Shown here: piece by piece, positions 25,314 through 33,037 of the stretch | Layout: every line of letters begins with the position of its first letter | Numbering within the stretch: the first letter of the stretch is position 1 | From: Streptomyces sp. Ag109_O5-10 | Lineage (GTDB): Bacteria; Actinomycetota; Actinomycetes; Streptomycetales; Streptomycetaceae | Assembly: GCF_900105755.1 (NCBI RefSeq) | Contig: NZ_FNTQ01000001.1 | Span: forward strand, 6,262,001 to 6,326,000 | Direction of reading: 5' to 3' | DNA: 64,000 nucleotides | The notes under the pieces: model-generated | What the model saw: the letters and a program-made list of their open reading frames with translations, nothing else | What the model was told of the DNA's origin: nothing | Databases searched by the model: none | Translations under genes and position numbers: made by a program

Positions 25314-26384
25314 ATGGGCGGGCCAGGAGACCCACCTGAGGGGACACCCGAGGGCGGCCCCGTGGGTGGTGAGGACGAGTACCGATCCGTCGTCTTCGAC
25401 GAATCGTTCGTCCGCGCTGCCCGCCTCCAGGAGTCCTCCGCACGCGAACGCATGACCGATCACGCGCCTGCCGTGCGCCGCCGCCCGCCGCTGCGCCGGG
25501 GCTTCACCCGGCAGGCCCTGATCCTCGTCGTGCTGATCCTCGTCGCCTTCGGCACCGCGATCTACATGGGTGTCCGCCACCCCTACGGCACCGACGAGGC
25601 CCAGCAGCCCGTCGAACCTCTGCGGATGACCGTCATCCCGCTCTCCCCGCAGGCCAGGGTGCCCGGTGCCGCCGACGCCGAGACGCTGTTCGCGCACAGC
25701 CCGGCCGCGCAGTACGAGGTCGGCGCCGAGGGGATACCACTGCCGGCCGCCCGGAGCACCGCGCACTTCTCCGACAGCCAGGTCGTGACCGCCCTGACCG
25801 CGGCCAAGGACTACCTGGTCCGCTCCTCGCTCTACCCCGAGGTCCTCGACAGCAGCGAGGTGCGGCCCGCGCGGGCGCTGCTCGACCCCGGCCAGCTCGA
25901 CCAGTTCGACCAGAGCGTCGACCACCCCGCGGCGGACGGCCGGCACGCCGCCACCGGATGGCTGGTCCGCTTCGACCCCACCCGCGCCGAACTCGCCGAC
26001 CCCAGGATCCGCGTCCAGGGCAACCTGACGGCCGCGGAGACCGACCCGGCCACCCTGGAGGTCACCGCCGACCACACCTTCGTCTACGCGCTGCGGCCCA
26101 CCGGCGCCCCGTCCGGCGCCCAGGCCTCCCTGTTCACCGTGCGCCGCCAGCTGACCTTCCGCTTCGACCGCGACGACCTGCGCCTGCACCAGGCCCAGCT
26201 GGTTGTCTCCTACGTCCAGGCGGGCCCCCTGTCCTGCGCCGAGGACGCCGCCGACCACCTGCACCCCCTGCTGGCCGGCCAGACGGCCAGGGCGGGCGGT
26301 CCCGCGGGCACGAACCCGTACGCCACGGACAGCGCCACCGCCCTGTGCGGGACGCTCTCCACCGCGGCCGAACCCAAGGTCTGA
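25314..26384 (+). CDS. Single-pass membrane protein with N-terminal VVFDE-x-FV motif and large outer domain
   Basis: This 356-residue protein carries EDEYRSVVFDESFVRAARLQE near residues 20-40, matching the motif in the preceding gene. One transmembrane helix (ALILVVLILVAFGTAIYMGV) sits near 65-85. An exported domain of about 270 residues follows, with a YPEVL segment, alternating beta strands (TLEVTADHTFVYAL, LFTVRRQLTFRFD) and two Cys (LSCAED, ALCGTL) that may form a disulfide. I know no named domain for it. The motif on the cytoplasmic side of both proteins suggests a shared binding partner. Confidence 0.82.
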   Translation: MGGPGDPPEGTPEGGPVGGEDEYRSVVFDESFVRAARLQESSARERMTDHAPAVRRRPPLRRGFTRQALILVVLILVAFGTAIYMGVRHPYGTDEAQQPVEPLRMTVIPLSPQARVPGAADAETLFAHSPAAQYEVGAEGIPLPAARSTAHFSDSQVVTALTAAKDYLVRSSLYPEVLDSSEVRPARALLDPGQLDQFDQSVDHPAADGRHAATGWLVRFDPTRAELADPRIRVQGNLTAAETDPATLEVTADHTFVYALRPTGAPSGAQASLFTVRRQLTFRFDRDDLRLHQAQLVVSYVQAGPLSCAEDAADHLHPLLAGQTARAGGPAGTNPYATDSATALCGTLSTAAEPKV

Positions 26385-26420
26385 CCAGCCCCCGTCCGAC
26401 GGGGGCGGTCAGCCACGGCT

Positions 26421-27527
26421 CTACGCCTCGCCGCCCTCCGGCTCCGGGGGAGTGTCCCGAGGCGGCGTGTCCTTCGACGGGGGCGCGCTCGTGAACCCGT
26501 CGAAGCCGCGCTTCACCCGGCCGCCCAGGTTTCCCGCCCCGCCCGCGAAGTCCGAGACCAGCTTCATCAGCGGGTCCTTGGAGCTCTTCACATCACTGGC
26601 GTAGCTCGCCGCGGACTCCTTGAACGAGTCGCCGACCGAGGTGTCCTTGTCCTCGGTCCGCCGCGGGTAGTGACCGTCCATGATCCGCTGGTAGTCACGG
26701 GAGGCGGCCCACTTCTTCAGCTCGGCCGCGCGGACCGTGGTGAACGGGTGCGAGCGCGGCAGCACGTTCAGGATCTTCAGGACCGAGTCGCGCAGGTCGC
26801 CGCCCGCCTCGTACTCCTCGGCCTGCTGCAGGAACGCGTCCACGTTCATCTCGTGCAGGTGGTTGCCGCCCGCGATCTTCATCAGGCCGCGCATCGAGGC
26901 CCGCAGGTCCTGGCCGACCAGCAGTCCGGCCCGGTCGGCGGACAGCTCCGACTTGCGGAACCACTCCCGCAGGGCCGTCACGATCGCCAGGATCGCCAGG
27001 TTGCCCAGCGGGATCCAGGCGACCTTGAGCGCGAGGCTGGTCAGGAACAGCAGGATCGTGCGGTACACCGAGTGCCCGGACAGCGCGTGTCCCACCTCAT
27101 GGCCGACGACCGCCCGCATCTCCTCCTCGTCGAGGAGTTCCACCAGACCCGTGGTCACCACGATGATCGGCTCGTCCAGTCCGATGCACATCGCGTTCGG
27201 CTGCGGATCCTGCGTCACGTACATCGGCGGGACCTTCTCCAGGTCCAGGATGTAACAGGCGTCCCGCAACATGTCGTTCAGATGCGTGAACTGCTGGTCG
27301 GACACCCGGACCGAGTCGGACAGGAACAGCAGCCTCAGGCTCCGCTCCGGAAGCAGCCCGCTGAGCGCCTTGAAGACCGCGTCGAAACCGCTCAGCTTCC
27401 GCAGCGCCACCAGCGCGGAACGGTCCGCCGGATGCTCGTACGCACGCGAGGAGATCCCCGGGAACCGCCTGCGCTGCCTGCTCGGCACGCGCTCGTGCCC
27501 GTTCTGCTCGTGGCCGTCGTCGGACAT
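26421..27527 (-). CDS. M48 family metalloprotease
   Basis: This 368-residue protein has the zinc motif HEVGH at residues 143-147 (VVGHEVGHALSGH), a downstream LSADRAGLLV supplying the third zinc ligand, and hydrophobic segments at about 158-195 (LFLTSLALKVAWIPLGNLAILAIV, shown in part). This layout is that of the M48/Peptidase_M48 family related to HtpX and Ste24, membrane proteases acting in protein quality control. The N-terminus is charged and lacks a signal peptide. The C-terminal tail from about 330 is Pro/Asp-rich. It converges with the preceding gene and is divergent from the small gene at 27625. Confidence 0.9.
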   Translation of the reverse strand: MSDDGHEQNGHERVPSRQRRRFPGISSRAYEHPADRSALVALRKLSGFDAVFKALSGLLPERSLRLLFLSDSVRVSDQQFTHLNDMLRDACYILDLEKVPPMYVTQDPQPNAMCIGLDEPIIVVTTGLVELLDEEEMRAVVGHEVGHALSGHSVYRTILLFLTSLALKVAWIPLGNLAILAIVTALREWFRKSELSADRAGLLVGQDLRASMRGLMKIAGGNHLHEMNVDAFLQQAEEYEAGGDLRDSVLKILNVLPRSHPFTTVRAAELKKWAASRDYQRIMDGHYPRRTEDKDTSVGDSFKESAASYASDVKSSKDPLMKLVSDFAGGAGNLGGRVKRGFDGFTSAPPSKDTPPRDTPPEPEGGEA

Positions 27528-27624
27528 GTCGCCCCCATGTGCGTGAGTGTCTGCCGTGCCCCCGGAGCAGGGCCCAGCCTAGGCGGATATACCGTGGTCG
27601 GGCAGTACAGCCGAAGGAGTCCTC

Positions 27625-27786
27625 ATGGAGCACCACCCCCCGGCCGCCTGGCTCGCCCAGGCCGCGAGCGCCGCCCAGCGACAGGGCTCGGGCGATCTGC
27701 TCCGGGTCGTCATCGTCGTCATGTTCGTCGGCTGCGCACTGACCGCCTGGTTCCTGTTGCGCGGGTACAAACACAAGGACGACTGA
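27625..27786 (+). CDS. Small single-pass membrane protein (53 aa)
   Basis: The ATG at 27625 follows GAAGGAG at 27613-27619. The product starts MEHHPPAAWLAQAASAAQRQ, then has a membrane helix (LLRVVIVVMFVGCALTAWFL) and a basic end RGYKHKDD. The clear ribosome binding site, strong third-position GC and protein-like layout support it as a real gene. It is the first of two tiny membrane proteins before nadD. The function is unknown. Confidence 0.75.
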   Translation: MEHHPPAAWLAQAASAAQRQGSGDLLRVVIVVMFVGCALTAWFLLRGYKHKDD

Positions 27787-27899
27787 GCCGCAGGGATCGT
27801 TCCCCGATGGAGGAGTCGGCGTGATCGCCGCCGGGGTGCCCGCATACGATGAGCCGACATCTTTATCCCGTCCACACGCGATAGGTCCTGCCGCAGATG

Positions 27900-28064
27900 A
27901 TGAATCTCCACAGCGCCGCTGCCCAGTTGGTCACCCTCGCCGCAGAGGGCGAGGAGCACGGCGGCAACCACAACAGCCTGAACCCGGCCGTCACCGGCGG
28001 CAGCGCCCTCGTCATCCTGCTGCTCCTGCTGTGGATCACCACCCGCTTCAACCGCGACCGCTGA
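27900..28064 (+). CDS. Small single-pass membrane protein (54 aa)
   Basis: The product starts MNLHSAAAQLVTLAAEGEEH, then has an Asn/Gly linker, a membrane helix (SALVILLLLLWITT) and a short basic end RFNRDR. Two consecutive ATG codons (27897, 27900) are possible starts. It has the same size and topology as the protein at 27625 but little sequence identity. Its place between an M48 protease and nadD invites a link to the protease or the envelope, but this is inference. Confidence 0.7.
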   Translation: MNLHSAAAQLVTLAAEGEEHGGNHNSLNPAVTGGSALVILLLLLWITTRFNRDR

Positions 28065-28147
28065 GCCGGAACCGAACCCGGCACCGCTCCTCCGGGCGGG
28101 GCCCACGGGCCGGGCCGGTAGGGTCTGCACGCATGGGAGAGCAGGAC

Positions 28148-28816
28148 ATGCCTACCGGTCCGGCAGCTGACGAGGCCGACGACATGGCGACACGGCCGCG
28201 GTACACGCCGGCGGGCCCCGCGCACACCGGCAAACGCCGCCTCGGTGTCATGGGCGGAACGTTCGACCCGATCCACCACGGGCACCTCGTGGCGGCCAGC
28301 GAGGTCGCCGCCCAGTTCCACCTCGACGAGGTGGTGTTCGTGCCCACCGGGCAGCCCTGGCAGAAGACCTCCCGCGCCGTGTCACCGGCCGAGGACCGCT
28401 ACCTGATGACCGTCATCGCGACCGCGGAGAACCCGCAGTTCTCCGTCAGCCGGATCGACATCGACCGCGGCGGCCCCACCTACACCGTGGACACCCTGCG
28501 CGACCTGCGCGCCCTCAACCCCGACACCGACCTGTTCTTCATCACCGGAGCCGACGCGCTCGGGCAGATCCTCACCTGGCGGGACTCGGAGGAACTCTTC
28601 TCCCTGGCCCACTTCATCGGCTGCACCCGGCCCGGCCATCATCTGACCGACCGCGGTCTTCCGGAGGGCGGCGTCTCGCTGGTGGAGGTTCCCGCGCTCG
28701 CCATCTCCTCCACAGACTGCCGTGCGAGAGTCGCCAAGAGCGACCCCATCTGGTACATGGTGCCGGACGGAGTCGTGCGCTACATCGACAAGCGCGAGCT
28801 GTACCGCGGCGAGTGA
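28148..28816 (+). CDS. nadD: Nicotinate-nucleotide adenylyltransferase
   Basis: This 222-residue enzyme makes NaAD from NaMN and ATP in NAD synthesis. The nucleotidyltransferase motifs are RLGVMGGTFDPIHHGHL near residue 36 and ALAISSTDCRARV near 190, the latter corresponding to the ISSTxIR signature. Also present are FVPTGQPWQK and FITGADALGQI. The ATG at 28148 is preceded by GGGAGA. An ATG at 28133 preceded by TAGGGT at 28119-28124 could instead be a leaderless start. Downstream are the LCP-like gene and rsfS, a common nadD-rsfS neighbourhood. Confidence 0.94.
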   Translation: MPTGPAADEADDMATRPRYTPAGPAHTGKRRLGVMGGTFDPIHHGHLVAASEVAAQFHLDEVVFVPTGQPWQKTSRAVSPAEDRYLMTVIATAENPQFSVSRIDIDRGGPTYTVDTLRDLRALNPDTDLFFITGADALGQILTWRDSEELFSLAHFIGCTRPGHHLTDRGLPEGGVSLVEVPALAISSTDCRARVAKSDPIWYMVPDGVVRYIDKRELYRGE

Positions 28817-28832
28817 GCCGAGAGGGGCACCG

Positions 28833-30533
28833 GTGAACGACCGATACGACGCGGGCTACGGAAGCGACCAGTACGTACTCGTCGGCTACGACGAGTACGG
28901 GCAGCCGGTGTACCGCCAGATCCCCGCGCAACAGCAGCAGACGTACGACCCGTACGCAGGCCAGGGGCAGGGGCAGGGGCAGGGCTACGGCTACGACCCG
29001 TACGCGGGCGGCGGGCAGCAGGCCGCACCGTCGTACGACACCGGGCAGCAGGCCCCCGTGCACGACACCGGCCGGCAGCCGGTCATGCCCGCCTACGACC
29101 CGTACGGCACCGGCGGCCATGCCGCCCACAACCCCTACGGGCAGGCTGCCGCGGGCGGCCGCCAGCCCCGGGTCGCCGAGCAGACCGCGCACATCCCGCA
29201 GCAGGCCGGACCGGCCGACCACGCCACCGTTCCCCGGCAGGACGACGACGAACGGGAGTACCACACCGGCCAGTTCGCGTTCGTCGAACAGCCCGACGGC
29301 GACTCCGAGGACGTCATCGACTGGCTGAACTTCACCGAGAACCGCACCGAGCGCCGCGAGGAGGCCAAGCGGCGCGCCCGCAGCCGGATGATCGCCCTGG
29401 TCGTCGTCCTCGCCCTGGTCGCCGCCGGCGGTGTCGGCTACCTCTGGTACGCCGGAAAGATCCCCGGTCTGTCCTCCGCCACCGCCAAGGGCGGCACGAC
29501 GATCTCGCCGGCCGCCCAGAAACGCGACGTGATCGTCGTCCACCTGCACAACACCGGTGGCGGCGGCACCTCGACCGTGCTGCTCGTCGACAACACCACC
29601 ACCAAGCAGGGCAGCACCGTCCTGCTGCCCAACTCCCTCGCCCTCACCGACGACGACGGCACCACCACGACCCTCGCCAAGTCCGTCGACGACGACGGCT
29701 CCTCCGGCACCCGGGACCAGCTCGACACCGTCCTGGGCACCAACATCGAGGGGACCTGGCGCCTGGACACGCCCTACCTGCAGAACCTCGTCGATCTCGT
29801 GGGCAACATCGACGTCGACACCAACGCCGACGTCCCCGACCCGGCCGCCAAGAAAAAGGGTGGGGAGCCCCTCGTCCACCAGGGCAAGGCCCAGACCCTC
29901 GGGGGCAAGGCCGCCGTCGCCTACGCCACCTACCGCGCCTCCGGCGAGGCCCAGAACGCCCAGCTGGAGCGGTTCGGGCAGGTCATGCAGGGAGTGCTGC
30001 GCAAGCTGTCCTCCGACGCCTCCGCCGCGACGACCACCGTGCAGACCCTCGCGCAGATCCTCGACCCGTCCCTCACCGACAAGGACCTCGGCACCTTCCT
30101 CGCCAAACTCGCCGACCTCGCCAAGGGCGGCGACTACAAGACCGCCCTGCTGCCCGTGCAGAGCGACGGCACCCTCAGCGCCGAGACCAGCTCCAGTGTC
30201 GTCAAGGACATCCTCGGCGGTACCGCCAAGAGCCCGTCGGCGGGATCCGCGGTGCGCGTCTCCGTCCAGAACGCCACCGGCGTCAAGGACGACACCGAGA
30301 AGGCCCGCGTGATCCTCGTCAACGGCGGCTACACCTTCCTGGAGGGCGGTACGGCCGCCGGCACCCGGGCCGCCTCCGAGGTGCTGTACTCCGACGCCGC
30401 CGACAAGGAGAACGCCACCGAGGTCGCCAAGACCCTCGGCCTCGGCGCCGGTGCCGTCCGCAAGGGCACGGTCGGGTCCGGCGCGGACGTCTCGGTCGTC
30501 CTCGGCCAGGACTACAAGCCGTCCTCCTCCTGA
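28833..30533 (+). CDS. LytR-CpsA-Psr-like membrane protein with LytR_C domain; divergent active site
   Basis: This 566-residue protein has a long Gln/Gly/Tyr-rich cytoplasmic N-terminus with several YDPYAG/YDPYGTG copies (about 1-130), one membrane helix near 190-205 (MIALVVVLALVAAGGVGYLW), an LCP-like domain at about 225-420 and a LytR_C domain near 470-560 (VRVSVQNATG to VSVVLGQDY). LCP enzymes attach glycopolymers to peptidoglycan. Here the usual SDT is TST (GGGTSTVLLV), the IPRD strand is LPNS, and the final Arg/Asp cluster is reduced to YATYRASGEAQNAQLERFG. The GTG at 28833 follows AGAGGGG. By position it may match the LCP protein PdtA reported in S. coelicolor; I cannot confirm this. 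Confidence 0.85.
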   Translation: MNDRYDAGYGSDQYVLVGYDEYGQPVYRQIPAQQQQTYDPYAGQGQGQGQGYGYDPYAGGGQQAAPSYDTGQQAPVHDTGRQPVMPAYDPYGTGGHAAHNPYGQAAAGGRQPRVAEQTAHIPQQAGPADHATVPRQDDDEREYHTGQFAFVEQPDGDSEDVIDWLNFTENRTERREEAKRRARSRMIALVVVLALVAAGGVGYLWYAGKIPGLSSATAKGGTTISPAAQKRDVIVVHLHNTGGGGTSTVLLVDNTTTKQGSTVLLPNSLALTDDDGTTTTLAKSVDDDGSSGTRDQLDTVLGTNIEGTWRLDTPYLQNLVDLVGNIDVDTNADVPDPAAKKKGGEPLVHQGKAQTLGGKAAVAYATYRASGEAQNAQLERFGQVMQGVLRKLSSDASAATTTVQTLAQILDPSLTDKDLGTFLAKLADLAKGGDYKTALLPVQSDGTLSAETSSSVVKDILGGTAKSPSAGSAVRVSVQNATGVKDDTEKARVILVNGGYTFLEGGTAAGTRAASEVLYSDAADKENATEVAKTLGLGAGAVRKGTVGSGADVSVVLGQDYKPSSS

Positions 30534-30544
30534 GGCGGCCCCCC

Positions 30545-30580
30545 CGCACCCCACGTGACCCGGTAATCACGTGGGGTGCG
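30545..30580 (+). terminator. Terminator between the LCP-like gene and rsfS
   Basis: A 14-bp perfect stem (30545-30558 with 30567-30580) has an 8-nt loop and lies 11 bp after the stop of the LCP-like gene. Confidence 0.85.
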
Positions 30581-30635
30581 CCCTGCGGTCCGTGAGACCC
30601 TTGAGGTCAAACGCCCGCCGAAGGAAAGCCACGCA

Positions 30636-31079
30636 GTGACCGCAACCGACCGTTCCCACGAGCTCATCACCGCCGCCGCCCAGGCGGCCGCCGACAAGCT
30701 CGCCCACGACGTCATCGCCTACGACGTCAGCGACGTCCTGTCGATCACGGACGCCTTCCTGCTGGCCTCCGCGCCCAACGACCGCCAGGTCAAGTCGATC
30801 GTCGACGAGATCGAGGAACGCCTCCAGAAGGAACTCGGCGCCAAGCCGGTGCGCCGCGAGGGCGACCGGGAGTCCCGCTGGATCCTGCTCGACTACGTCG
30901 ACATCGTCGTGCACGTCCAGCACAGCGAGGAGCGCGTCTTCTACGCCCTGGAACGGCTGTGGAAGGACTGCCCCGAGATCGAGCTGCCCGCCGACGCCAA
31001 GGCCACCCGCGGCAAGGCGGCGGAGCACGCCAGGCTGCAGGCCGCCGAGGACTCCGGCGAGCCGGACGGGGACTGGTGA
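30636..31079 (+). CDS. rsfS: Ribosome silencing factor RsfS
   Basis: This 147-residue DUF143 protein blocks joining of ribosomal subunits by binding L14 in starvation. It shows VIAYDVSDVLSITDAFLLAS, NDRQVKSIVDEIE and the DYVDIVVHVQ/FYALERLW end that defines the fold. The charged tail of about 35 residues is longer than usual. The GTG at 30636 has GAAGGAAA upstream. The stop TGA overlaps the ATG of the phosphatase gene (ATGA), so the two are translationally coupled. Confidence 0.95.
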   Translation: MTATDRSHELITAAAQAAADKLAHDVIAYDVSDVLSITDAFLLASAPNDRQVKSIVDEIEERLQKELGAKPVRREGDRESRWILLDYVDIVVHVQHSEERVFYALERLWKDCPEIELPADAKATRGKAAEHARLQAAEDSGEPDGDW

Positions 31080-31747
31080 TGACCGCCACCGGCGAGGTGA
31101 CCGACCGCGGGGGCCGCGACCGCCGCATCATCCTGTGGCGGCACGGCCAGACCGCCTGGAACGTGGAGCGCCGCTTCCAGGGCTCCACCGACGTCGAGCT
31201 CACCGAGACCGGCATCGGCCAGGCCCGCCGCGCGGCCCGCCTGCTCGGCTCCCTCGGCCCGGACGTGATCGTCTCCTCCGACCTGCGGCGCGCCGCCGAC
31301 ACGGCCGCCCAGCTCGCCGCCCTCACCGGCCTCGACGTGATCCACGACGAGGGACTGCGGGAGACCTACGCGGGCGTGTGGCAGGGACTCACCCACGACG
31401 AGATCATCGCCCGCTACGGCGACGAGTACGCCGCCTGGAAGCGCGGCGAGCCCGTCCGCCGCGGCGGCGGCGAACTGGAGACCGAGGTCGCCGACCGGGC
31501 CGCCCCCGTCGTGCTCCGGCACGCCGAGAAGCTCCCCGAGGACGGCACCCTCGTGGTCGTCAGCCACGGCGGCACCATCCGCACCACCATCGGACGGCTC
31601 CTCGGCCTGGAGTCCCGGCACTGGGAGAGCCTCGGCGGTCTCACCAACTGCTGCTGGTCCGTGCTCGGCGAAGGCGCCCGCGGCTGGCGGCTCCTGGAGC
31701 ACAACGCCGGCACCCTCCCGGAGCCCGTGCTCGGCGACGACGACTGA
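31079..31747 (+). CDS. Histidine phosphatase superfamily protein (phosphoglycerate-mutase-like)
   Basis: This 222-residue protein has the catalytic LWRHGQTAWN (His22), the downstream SSDLRRAADTA, the acid/base region GLRETYAGVWQG and the second conserved VVSHGGTIRTT. That is the full branch-1 histidine phosphatase set. The substrate is not evident; related actinobacterial proteins act on glucosyl-3-phosphoglycerate or other phosphorylated metabolites. The ATG overlaps the rsfS stop by 1 base, so it is the second gene of the rsfS unit. A tRNA gene follows after 111 bp. Confidence 0.92.
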   Translation: MTATGEVTDRGGRDRRIILWRHGQTAWNVERRFQGSTDVELTETGIGQARRAARLLGSLGPDVIVSSDLRRAADTAAQLAALTGLDVIHDEGLRETYAGVWQGLTHDEIIARYGDEYAAWKRGEPVRRGGGELETEVADRAAPVVLRHAEKLPEDGTLVVVSHGGTIRTTIGRLLGLESRHWESLGGLTNCCWSVLGEGARGWRLLEHNAGTLPEPVLGDDD

Positions 31748-31858
31748 GGAGCCTGCGGCCACCCGGCCCGCCCGGAGCCCGGATTTCACTTTCCGGCAGG
31801 TCGCAGGCTAAAGTTCTTCTTGTTCGCCCCGCCGAGCGGAAAGGCGGGAAGAACACGA

Positions 31859-31931
31859 GGGGCTATAGCTCAGTTGGTAGAGCGCCTGCATGGCATGCAG
31901 GAGGTCAGGAGTTCAATTCTCCTTAGCTCCA
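31859..31931 (+). tRNA. tRNA-Ala (anticodon GGC), copy 1
   Basis: A complete 73-nt cloverleaf: acceptor GGGGCTA with TAGCTCC, D-arm GCTC..GAGC, anticodon stem CCTGC/GCAGG with loop ATGGCAT (anticodon GGC) and T-arm AGGAG/CTCCT with loop TTCAATT. The 3' CCA is not encoded. The copy at 36290-36362 is identical. Confidence 0.97.
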
Positions 31932-31990
31932 CAGATCGGCACTTCGCACGCTGTCGATGACACTTTCGAGTTGTCAAAGATCGGTGACAG

Positions 31991-32020
31991 AATCCCGTCC
32001 CTTCAGGGGGCGGGATTTTC
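31991..32020. terminator. Terminator shared by tRNA-Ala and the regulator gene
   Basis: AATCCCGTCCC (31991-32001) pairs with GGGGCGGGATT (ending at 32017), allowing a wobble, followed by TT. The stop codon of the leftward regulator gene lies in the loop, so the hairpin can end transcripts from both sides. Confidence 0.65.
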
Positions 32021-32914
32021 TGCGTTCCACTCCCGGAGGATCTCCGCGGCCTCCTCCTCCGTCACCGGCCACAGCCGCTGCCTGCGCTCCCGCAACAACG
32101 CCACCCGCTCCCGCGTCCGTTCGTCCTCCGGTGTGTAGACCACGATCCGCGCCTCCGGCATCCCGTCGATCGACAACGACTGCGACGTCATCCTCAGTTC
32201 GCCCACCGCCTCATGACGGAACGTCTTCACCCGCGGCCCCGGCTGCGCCACCGCCCCGCTCTCCCACAGCCGGGCGAAGTACTCACTGGCCTGGGACAGC
32301 GCCCTTATGAAGTCCTCCCAGGCCGGCTCGCCGACATGTCTGCCGTAGCAGGACCGCAGAGTCGCCACCATCACCGGCAGTTCACGCCGCAGGTGCACCA
32401 CCGGGCTGGTCTCCTCCGGGACCGTGAACAGCGTCCACAGCACGTTCGGCACACCGATCCGCACGGTCTCCGGCACCAGGAACAGGTCCCGGTAGGCCGC
32501 GTTGGTGGCCAGCACGTCGTAGCGCGAGGTGTACACCACCGCCATCAGCGGGTCCAGCGCGTCGATGATGCCCTGCACCTCCGCGCCGACCGACCGGGAC
32601 AACCCCTCCGGCACCGGGGCGAACGGCACTTCCGCCAGCCGGTACAGATGCTCCCGCTCCGGCAGGTCCAGCTTCAGGGTCCGCGCCACCGCGTCCAGTA
32701 CCTGCGCCGACGCGTTGATCGGCCGGCCCTGCTCCAGCCACGTGTACCAGGTCACGCCCACGCCCGAGAGCTGGGCGACCTCCTCCCGGCGCAGCCCCGG
32801 CGTGCGCCGCCGCAGACCCGGCGGCATCCCGACGTCCGCCGGCTGCACCCGGGCCCGCCTGCTGCGCAGGAACGCGGCCAGCTCCGGCCTGCGGCGGTGT
32901 GCTGTCGTCGTCAT
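32003..32914 (-). CDS. XRE-type transcriptional regulator with MmyB-like ligand-binding domain
   Basis: This 303-residue protein has an N-terminal HTH (LAAFLRSRRARV, then GLRREEVAQLSGVGVTWYTWLEQGR at about 35-75). A C-terminal MmyB-type PAS-like domain follows (RYDVLATNAAYRDLF, VHLRRELPVMVATLRSCYGR, GELRMTSQSLSIDG). Such regulators typically control a divergently transcribed dehydrogenase or transporter, and here the divergent gene is an MFS exporter. The ATG at 32914 is preceded by GGGGGAC. MmyB-type domains bind fatty-acid-like ligands in one known structure; the ligand here is unknown. Confidence 0.9.
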   Translation of the reverse strand: MTTTAHRRRPELAAFLRSRRARVQPADVGMPPGLRRRTPGLRREEVAQLSGVGVTWYTWLEQGRPINASAQVLDAVARTLKLDLPEREHLYRLAEVPFAPVPEGLSRSVGAEVQGIIDALDPLMAVVYTSRYDVLATNAAYRDLFLVPETVRIGVPNVLWTLFTVPEETSPVVHLRRELPVMVATLRSCYGRHVGEPAWEDFIRALSQASEYFARLWESGAVAQPGPRVKTFRHEAVGELRMTSQSLSIDGMPEARIVVYTPEDERTRERVALLRERRQRLWPVTEEEAAEILREWNAENPAP

Positions 32915-32964
32915 CGTCACGTCCCCCGTCGTCACGTCTCCATCGTGGACGCAGCCCCCGCCGG

Positions 32965-32981
32965 CTGCCAGGTGCTGCCAG
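32965..32981. promoter_or_regulatory. Direct repeat CTGCCAG-N3-CTGCCAG, candidate operator
   Basis: Two CTGCCAG copies 10 bp apart (one helical turn) lie in the 123-bp divergent gap between the regulator and the MFS gene. Spacing by one turn suits a dimeric HTH protein, so autoregulation plus control of the exporter is a reasonable guess. Confidence 0.45.
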
Positions 32982-33037
32982 TACCAGCATCGGCGGGCTC
33001 TCGGCACCCGTACCGGCCCGCCGCCACGCTCGGTCGC

